Part shown: one piece after another, positions 60,239 to 64,000 of the stretch
How positions within the stretch are numbered: the stretch's first letter is position 1
Layout: each line of letters starts with the position of its first letter
NCBI GenBank assembly: GCA_035341665.1
Contig: DAOQVR010000003.1
Location: 62,001-126,000 of the forward strand
Direction: 5' to 3'
Length of the DNA stretch: 64,000 nucleotides
DNA from: DAOQVR01 sp035341665
Lineage (GTDB): Bacteria; Chloroflexota; Anaerolineae; JAAYZQ01
Program-made: the position numbers and the translations under genes
Notes under the pieces: model-generated
What the model saw: the letters and a program-made list of their open reading frames with translations, nothing else
What the model was told of the DNA's origin: nothing
Databases searched by the model: none

Positions 60239-61225
60239 CTACATCGTCAGCGCCATTACGGCCTTTTGCACGTGCAGGCGGTTTTCGGCTTCGTCGTAGA
60301 CGGCCGAGGCGGCGCCGTCCAGCACGCCGTCGGTGACCTCGATGTTCCGATCGGCGGGCAGTGGGTGCATATAGATCGCGTCGGGCTTGGCCAATGCCAT
60401 CCGGCGCTCGTCCGTGATCCAATGCGCATACTGGTTGATGATCTGGGCGCCCCGCTCGGGGTCGGCCGTGTGCACGAGCGCTCCCCACGACTTGGCATAG
60501 ACGATATCGGCGTCGCGGAACGCCTCGTCCATGCCGTCTGGATCGCGAATCACCTCAAAGCGGGTGCCGAACTTGTCGGCCTGCTCATGAGCCTGCCGCA
60601 TGATCTCGGGCATCAGGTCAAACTCCGGCGGATGCGCCAGTACCACGTCCAAGCCAAAGCGCGGCATCTGCAGGATGAGCGACTGGGGCACCGAGATTGG
60701 CTTCTGGTAGGACGCCGCGTATGCCCACGACACGACGATTTTCCTGCGCCGCAGGTCACGCCCCTTCTTCTCCAGGATGGTCATCAGGTCGGCCAGGCAC
60801 TGGAAGGGGTGGTAGACGTCGCACTGCATGTTCAACACGGGCACCCGCGAAGCCCGCGCCACTGCGTTCAGGTAGTCGTTGCCCAACCCCCAGTCGCAGT
60901 GGCGTATGGCGATGCCGTCAAAGTAGCGGCCGTAGATCTCGCCGATCTCCTTGGGCGTGTCGCCATGCGCGATCTGGGTCGTCTTGCTCTCGATGAAGGC
61001 CGCATGTCCGCCCAGCTGCGCCATGCCTGCCTCGAACGAGCCCCGCGTCCGCGTACTGCTGAAGAAGAAGAGCATCGCCAGCACCTTGTCCCGCAGGTAG
61101 GCGTGCGGCTCGTTGAGCGCGCGCTTCCGCTTTAGGTCAAAGGCCACGTCGAGCACGGTCTCGACCTCTTCCCGTGAGAAATCCAGGTCGCCGATCAGGT
61201 CACGGCCACGCAAATTCGTCTGCAT
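60239..61225 (-). CDS. ygeW: YgeW-like carbamoyltransferase
   Basis: The 328-residue protein has the carbamoyl-phosphate motif SSTRTR (about 56-61), a second site QCDVYHPFQ, SWAYAASYQKPISVPQ, and HPLPAD near the C-terminus. The segment pattern SWAY..SY.KP.SVPQ is characteristic of YgeW rather than ornithine or aspartate carbamoyltransferase. It is shorter than E. coli YgeW (396 residues). The physiological direction is probably phosphorolysis of a carbamoylated purine-derived product. The ATG at 61225 follows AGAGA, and the gene lies 93 bp after the ygeY-like gene. Confidence 0.88.
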   Translation of the reverse strand: MQTNLRGRDLIGDLDFSREEVETVLDVAFDLKRKRALNEPHAYLRDKVLAMLFFFSSTRTRGSFEAGMAQLGGHAAFIESKTTQIAHGDTPKEIGEIYGRYFDGIAIRHCDWGLGNDYLNAVARASRVPVLNMQCDVYHPFQCLADLMTILEKKGRDLRRRKIVVSWAYAASYQKPISVPQSLILQMPRFGLDVVLAHPPEFDLMPEIMRQAHEQADKFGTRFEVIRDPDGMDEAFRDADIVYAKSWGALVHTADPERGAQIINQYAHWITDERRMALAKPDAIYMHPLPADRNIEVTDGVLDGAASAVYDEAENRLHVQKAVMALTM

Positions 61226-61318
61226 TCGGTCTCTCCTTCTGTCGTCTGTGCGATTTCCTTGTGGCGGGCCGTAGCGGCAGCGTTTTCCGGCCGCCCGTCC
61301 GTCTCCGGCCACCAGCCG

Positions 61319-62545
61319 TCAGTGCAGGCCTCGCGCCAGGACCCGCGGCAGCCACGCGTACCACTCCGCCGCGCGCACCACGTCGTCCAGGACCACATGC
61401 TCGTTCATCGTGTGCGCCGTGAACTCGTCACCCGGCCCGAAGCCGATCGAGGGGATGCCCGCTTTGCCCGCCCAGTAGGTGCCGTTGGTCGAAAAGTCCC
61501 ATGTCCCGAGAGGCAGCTCCTGGCCCCACAGCTCGCGGATCGCCTGCTGTCCCGCCTGCACAAGCGGGTGCGTTTCCTCCAGCGCCCAGGCGGGAAAGTA
61601 CTTGGCGACCGGGAATACGAGACCGGTGTACGAGGGTGTGTCGTAGAAGAGCTCTTCGACCCGCACCTCGCCCTGCATATAGTCGGGAATGAGCCCGCCG
61701 ATCTGCCGGATCACCTCGTCGTGCGGCTCGCTCAGCGTAATACGCCGGTCCAGGTAGATGGTGAATTGGTCGGGCACTGCGTTCAGCGATGCCGTGCGCA
61801 CCGCGCCGTCTGTCACGACCAGTGACCCCTGGCCGAGCAACTGGTGGCTGCCCAGCCCTGCCCGGAGGCGCAGGTCCAGCTCGCGGATCGCCTGGATCAC
61901 CGGCACCATCTTGTAGATCGCATTGTCGCCCAGGTAGTGGCTGGCCGCGTGTGCCGACCGGCCGGACGCCGTGACCTTGAGCTCGATGCGCCCCTTGTGG
62001 CCCCGGTTGATCGCCATACGCGTCGGCTCGCCGATGACGACCACATTGGGCCGCACGCCCGGGTCGAGCTCCACGAACGCGTTGGGTGCGATCCCGTCGC
62101 ACCATTCCTCCATGTTGCCAAAGTAGTAGGCCGTATAGCCCTCGAGCAACCCCAGGTCGCGTGCGATCGCCAGCCCGTAGACCATGCCGGGGGTGCTCCC
62201 CTTCTCGTCACAAGCGCCGCGAGCGTAGAGCCGGCCCCCGTCCACCTTACCGGTGAAGGGGTCCCAGGGCCACTCGCTCGGCTCGCCGACACCCACCGTA
62301 TCGACGTGCGAGTCGTAGACGATCCTCTTCGGCCCGTCGCCGATGCGCCCGAGGGTGTTGCCCATCCTGTCGAAGCGCACCTCGTCGAAGCCGAGGCGCC
62401 TCATCTCTTCTTGAATCCGCTCACCCACCGGGCCGATCTCGGAATTGACCGAAGGGATGGCACAGATGTCGCGCATGAAGTGCACGATGCGGCCGCGCGC
62501 CCCCTCCACCCTGTCCCGTATCTGGGCCGTCATCTCGCTCTCCAT
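61319..62545 (-). CDS. ygeY: YgeY-like M20-family metallohydrolase
   Basis: The 408-residue protein has the two-metal M20 site: YDSHVDTVG, GACDEKGS, NMEEWCDG, IGEPTRM and the C-terminal His in AHTMNEH. It matches YgeY in length and layout. M20 enzymes remove acyl or carbamoyl groups from amines. ATG at 62545 has GGAGGG upstream and lies 2 bp after the preceding stop, showing cotranscription. In purine catabolism it probably releases an amino acid from an acylated intermediate. Confidence 0.9.
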   Translation of the reverse strand: MESEMTAQIRDRVEGARGRIVHFMRDICAIPSVNSEIGPVGERIQEEMRRLGFDEVRFDRMGNTLGRIGDGPKRIVYDSHVDTVGVGEPSEWPWDPFTGKVDGGRLYARGACDEKGSTPGMVYGLAIARDLGLLEGYTAYYFGNMEEWCDGIAPNAFVELDPGVRPNVVVIGEPTRMAINRGHKGRIELKVTASGRSAHAASHYLGDNAIYKMVPVIQAIRELDLRLRAGLGSHQLLGQGSLVVTDGAVRTASLNAVPDQFTIYLDRRITLSEPHDEVIRQIGGLIPDYMQGEVRVEELFYDTPSYTGLVFPVAKYFPAWALEETHPLVQAGQQAIRELWGQELPLGTWDFSTNGTYWAGKAGIPSIGFGPGDEFTAHTMNEHVVLDDVVRAAEWYAWLPRVLARGLH

Positions 62546-62547
62546 GG

Positions 62548-64000
62548 TCAACCCTCCAGCAGCCCTGTCTTCTCGTTGAAGCGGGTGATTAGGGCATCGA
62601 TCTCCTCTGCTTGCGCGTGGATGCTGCTCCAGTAGGCCGGGTCGTACCACTGTGCCTGGATCTCCTGGTAGCTCTTGCCCTGCTGCTCGACCCACGTGTA
62701 GTACTTGAGGTTGTGGATGCGCTTGCGGTCCCAGTAGCCGAGCTCCTCGACGTAGTCGAGCGTGCAGCCCTCTATCCAGCGCGCATAGTCGGCGGCCGCA
62801 TCCATGGCCGAGTATTCGCCGCGCTCCTCGCGCAGCTCCCTCAGCCGGCTGCCATAGAGCTCCATCGAGTCGGTGAACACCGTCAAGACGAAGTCGTGCT
62901 CGCCCAGCTCGTACCAGCGGGCGAACTTGATGGCCGAGAGCAGGTTGGCGATGCCCGAGATGCCCAGCAGGTCGAGCTGCCCGACCAAAGCTTCGGGAAC
63001 GCCCTTCCGGACCAGGTGGGCGCGCCCGGCCGGCTCGTTGAAGAGCCGCGCCAGGCTAAGGCACGCCTCATCGTCGATCGCCACCACCAAGTCGGTGTTC
63101 AGCAGGTTATGAATCCACGGCACGTGTTTGTCGCCGATCCCCTCGATGCGGTGCCCGCCGAAGCCGTTCAGCAGGAGCGTAGGGCACTGGAGCGCCTCAC
63201 TCGCCGCCACCTTGCTGGACGGGAAAAGCTCTTTGAGATAGTCGCCGCAGGCGATCGTCCCTGCCGAACCCGTGGTGAGCACCACTCCGCGATAGCCGTC
63301 GTGCGGCCCCATCTCCCGCTCCAGCACCTCCTGCATGGCATGGCCGGTCACGTCGTAGTGCCAGAGGTGGTTGCCGAACTCGTCGAACTGGTTGAAGATG
63401 ACGATATCGTCGCCGCGCGCGCCGCGCAGCTGGTTGCACATGTCAAAGATCTCCTTGACGTTGCTCTCGCAGCCCGGCGTGGCAATCACCTCGCCAGAGA
63501 CGGTTTCCAGCCACTCAAAGCGCTCGCGGCTCATCTCTTCCGGCAGGATGGCGATCGACTCGCAGGCGAGCAGCGTCGAGTCGTACGCACCCCCGCGGCA
63601 GTAGTTGCCAGTCGACGGCCAGACCGCCTTTTGGCTTGTCGGATCGAACTGACCCGTGACCAGGCGCGGCACGAGACAGCCGAAGGAGGCGCCCACCTTG
63701 TGCGCTCCGGTGGGGAACCACTTGCCCACCAGAGCCACGATCTGCGCATCGACGCCTGTCAGCGCTGCCGGCAGCCTCAGGTAGTTGACGCTGCCGTACC
63801 CGCCACCCCGCGCGACCGGATCATTTTTCCAGGTGATCCGGAAGAGGTTGGCGGGATCCACGTCCCAGAGACCGACCTCCCGCAGGCGGGCCTTGATCTG
63901 GGGAGGGATCAGCGCCGGATCTCTCATCTGGGCAAAGGTGGGAATCACGATGCCCCGCTCGCGGCATCGGCGCACCGTCCGCTCCAGTTGTTTCTCGTGA
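62548..64000 (-). CDS. PLP-dependent enzyme of the cysteine/threonine-synthase fold, start outside the window
   Basis: At least 483 residues are visible, and the frame is still open at base 64000 (reads HEKQLERT before the RRCRERGIVIPTFAQMRDP segment), so the true start lies beyond the right edge. It shows the likely PLP lysine in FPTGAHKVGASFG, a substrate loop PSTGNYCRGGAYDS and the phosphate-binding TTGSAGTIACGD. It is a fold-type II enzyme different from E. coli YgeX, but it holds the same place next to ygeY and ygeW. It could be a diaminopropionate lyase or a related beta-replacing enzyme; the reaction is unknown. Confidence 0.85.
   Translation of the reverse strand, partial: HEKQLERTVRRCRERGIVIPTFAQMRDPALIPPQIKARLREVGLWDVDPANLFRITWKNDPVARGGGYGSVNYLRLPAALTGVDAQIVALVGKWFPTGAHKVGASFGCLVPRLVTGQFDPTSQKAVWPSTGNYCRGGAYDSTLLACESIAILPEEMSRERFEWLETVSGEVIATPGCESNVKEIFDMCNQLRGARGDDIVIFNQFDEFGNHLWHYDVTGHAMQEVLEREMGPHDGYRGVVLTTGSAGTIACGDYLKELFPSSKVAASEALQCPTLLLNGFGGHRIEGIGDKHVPWIHNLLNTDLVVAIDDEACLSLARLFNEPAGRAHLVRKGVPEALVGQLDLLGISGIANLLSAIKFARWYELGEHDFVLTVFTDSMELYGSRLRELREERGEYSAMDAAADYARWIEGCTLDYVEELGYWDRKRIHNLKYYTWVEQQGKSYQEIQAQWYDPAYWSSIHAQAEEIDALITRFNEKTGLLEG

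Overview
The window is GC-rich bacterial chromosome that reads most like a member of the Chloroflexota, probably Anaerolineae-like. This is inferred from protein architecture only: long Pro/Thr-rich lipoproteins with LysM domains, peptide transporters with oversized parts, an S1 protein with an acidic repeat tail, and a gyrase A with a Lys/Ala/Pro-rich tail. No rRNA or tRNA gene is visible, so the lineage is a best guess. About 45 protein genes are supported, mostly on the minus strand. Many are preceded by good AGGAGG-type ribosome binding sites, and thirteen have sigma70-like promoters, eleven of them with exactly 17 bp between the boxes.

Left part (1-11 kb): a peptide/nickel-type ABC uptake operon on the minus strand. 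It encodes a lipoprotein whose binding-domain halves appear in reversed order (circular permutation), DppB- and DppC-like permeases, two ATPases and a small membrane protein. After a gap holding a MITE-like repeat comes a second DppB and DppC pair fused into one protein. A membrane protein runs off the left edge.

Middle part (11-38 kb): housekeeping and catabolic genes. These are a LysM lipoprotein, a threonine-to-glycine pathway (SDR-type threonine dehydrogenase and 2-amino-3-ketobutyrate CoA ligase with an unknown gene between them), alpha-glucan phosphorylase, an S1-DksA-like operon, a glycyl-radical hydroxyproline dehydratase (HypD type) with an Xaa-Pro type peptidase, a YVTN beta-propeller protein, trmD, a LysM-LCP cell-wall protein, lipoproteins, a GNAT enzyme, a PlsC-type acyltransferase, a TGS-domain GTPase, a zinc-ribbon cold-shock protein, gyrase A, a DDAH-type amidinohydrolase and a haloalkane dehalogenase.

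Right part (38-64 kb): about 26 kb of minus-strand genes that together resemble the Escherichia coli ygeW-ygeY-yqeA and ygfK-ssnA-ygfM-xdhD clusters, which are implicated in anaerobic purine breakdown. Present are a PLP-dependent enzyme (cut by the right edge), YgeY-like hydrolase, YgeW-like carbamoyltransferase, carbamate kinase, two molybdenum hydroxylase systems, YgfK-like flavin/iron-sulfur reductase, a BMP-type nucleoside/purine ABC importer, a MoaD-like protein, a purine-type deaminase, and a serine hydroxymethyltransferase fused to one degenerate and one full GcvT domain. The proposed logic is: import purine or nucleoside, deaminate and hydroxylate it, open the ring, recover ATP from a carbamoyl group through YgeW and carbamate kinase, and feed the glycine and one-carbon units into folate metabolism through the SHMT-GcvT fusion. 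The ring-opening and hydantoinase-like steps are not in the window and may lie beyond the right edge.
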